Assembly: GCA_030151005.1 (NCBI GenBank)
Contig: JASLES010000103.1
Location: 1-5,968 of the forward strand
Direction of reading: 5' to 3'
Source of the DNA: Silvimonas sp.
Lineage (GTDB): Bacteria; Pseudomonadota; Gammaproteobacteria; Burkholderiales; Chitinibacteraceae
DNA length: 5,968 bases
The number at the start of each line of letters is the position of its first letter. Position 1 is the stretch's first letter. Below, piece by piece: positions 5,696 through 5,968 of this stretch. The notes below the pieces were generated by a model. The model had not been told where the DNA came from. It saw only the letters and a program-made list of their open reading frames with translations, and did not search any database. Both the position numbers and the translations under genes were made by a program.

Positions 5696-5968
5696 TTATT
5701 GCGTCTTGATGGCAGCCAGGTCTGGCGACATGGTCTCGCCACCAAAAACATGCACATGCAGATGAAAGAAGGTTTGCCCGCCGCCATGGCCGGTGTTGAT
5801 CACGGTGCGAAAACCCTCTTTCAGGCCCTGTTCAGCAGCCAGTTTTGGCGCCAGCAACAGCATCTTGCCCAAGAGAGCCTGATGCTCCGGGCCAGTGTGG
5901 GCCAGCGAATCCACATGGATTTTCGGCACGATCAAAAAATGTACCGGTGCCACCGGATGGATATCGTG
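5696..5968 (-). CDS. hinT: HIT-family nucleotide-binding protein (HinT-like), 5'-truncated by window edge
   Basis: A histidine-triad hydrolase of the HINT branch; relatives cleave adenosine phosphoramidates in the cytoplasm. Ninety residues are visible and the frame stays open to the window edge. The GTG at 5953 is therefore internal and not the start, because the upstream codons HDIHP continue the family motif (D-I-x-P-x-APVH-x-L-x-x-PK). Numbered from the edge, APVHFLIVPK is at 7-16, NTG at 58-60 and GQTFFHLHVHVFGG at 64-77. The latter contains the His triad H69-x-H71-x-H73, and the middle His is the expected nucleophile. Bacterial HinT proteins are usually about 110-120 aa, so roughly 20-30 residues are missing. 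In many betaproteobacteria this gene lies between hisE and tatA, so histidine biosynthesis genes may lie just beyond the right edge (inference). Confidence 0.94.
   Translation of the reverse strand, partial: HDIHPVAPVHFLIVPKIHVDSLAHTGPEHQALLGKMLLLAPKLAAEQGLKEGFRTVINTGHGGGQTFFHLHVHVFGGETMSPDLAAIKTQ

Noticed and set aside
5951..5953. GTG as the start of the HIT gene
   Set aside because: Codons upstream to the window edge (HDIHP) continue the conserved HIT motif, so this is an internal valine codon.

Overview
The window looks like ordinary chromosomal DNA from a moderately GC-rich Gram-negative proteobacterium. Three things point to the betaproteobacteria, possibly Neisseriales: a HIT-family gene directly ahead of tatA-tatB-tatC, a PglL-type O-oligosaccharyltransferase, and a PBP1C. 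The taxonomic call is inference from gene content and order, not from a marker gene.

Layout. The left third (1-1971, + strand) is the 3' part of pbpC, a bifunctional class A penicillin-binding protein whose first residues lie outside the window. Next comes a 368-base stretch (1972-2339) that looks intergenic. It actually holds a hairpin overlapping the pbpC stop codon, a small exported-peptide gene on the minus strand (2039-2188, 49 aa) and a strong bidirectional terminator (2288-2314). The rest is a minus-strand cluster, read from the right edge leftwards: hinT (HIT nucleotide hydrolase, 5' end missing), an 83-base gap with two hairpins, tatA, tatB (GTG start), tatC, then pglL, which overlaps tatC by the four bases ATGA. 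pbpC and the minus-strand genes are convergent.

How the genes relate. TatA, TatB and TatC form the complete twin-arginine translocase, which exports folded proteins. PglL is an inner-membrane enzyme expected to transfer lipid-linked glycan to periplasmic proteins. PBP1C polymerises and cross-links peptidoglycan. The region is therefore dominated by envelope and export functions. The least expected items are the small signal-peptide-bearing protein just past the pglL terminator and the tight coupling of pglL to tatC.

No mobile elements, CRISPR arrays, rRNA or tRNA genes are visible. The window reads as stable core genome with one overlooked small gene.
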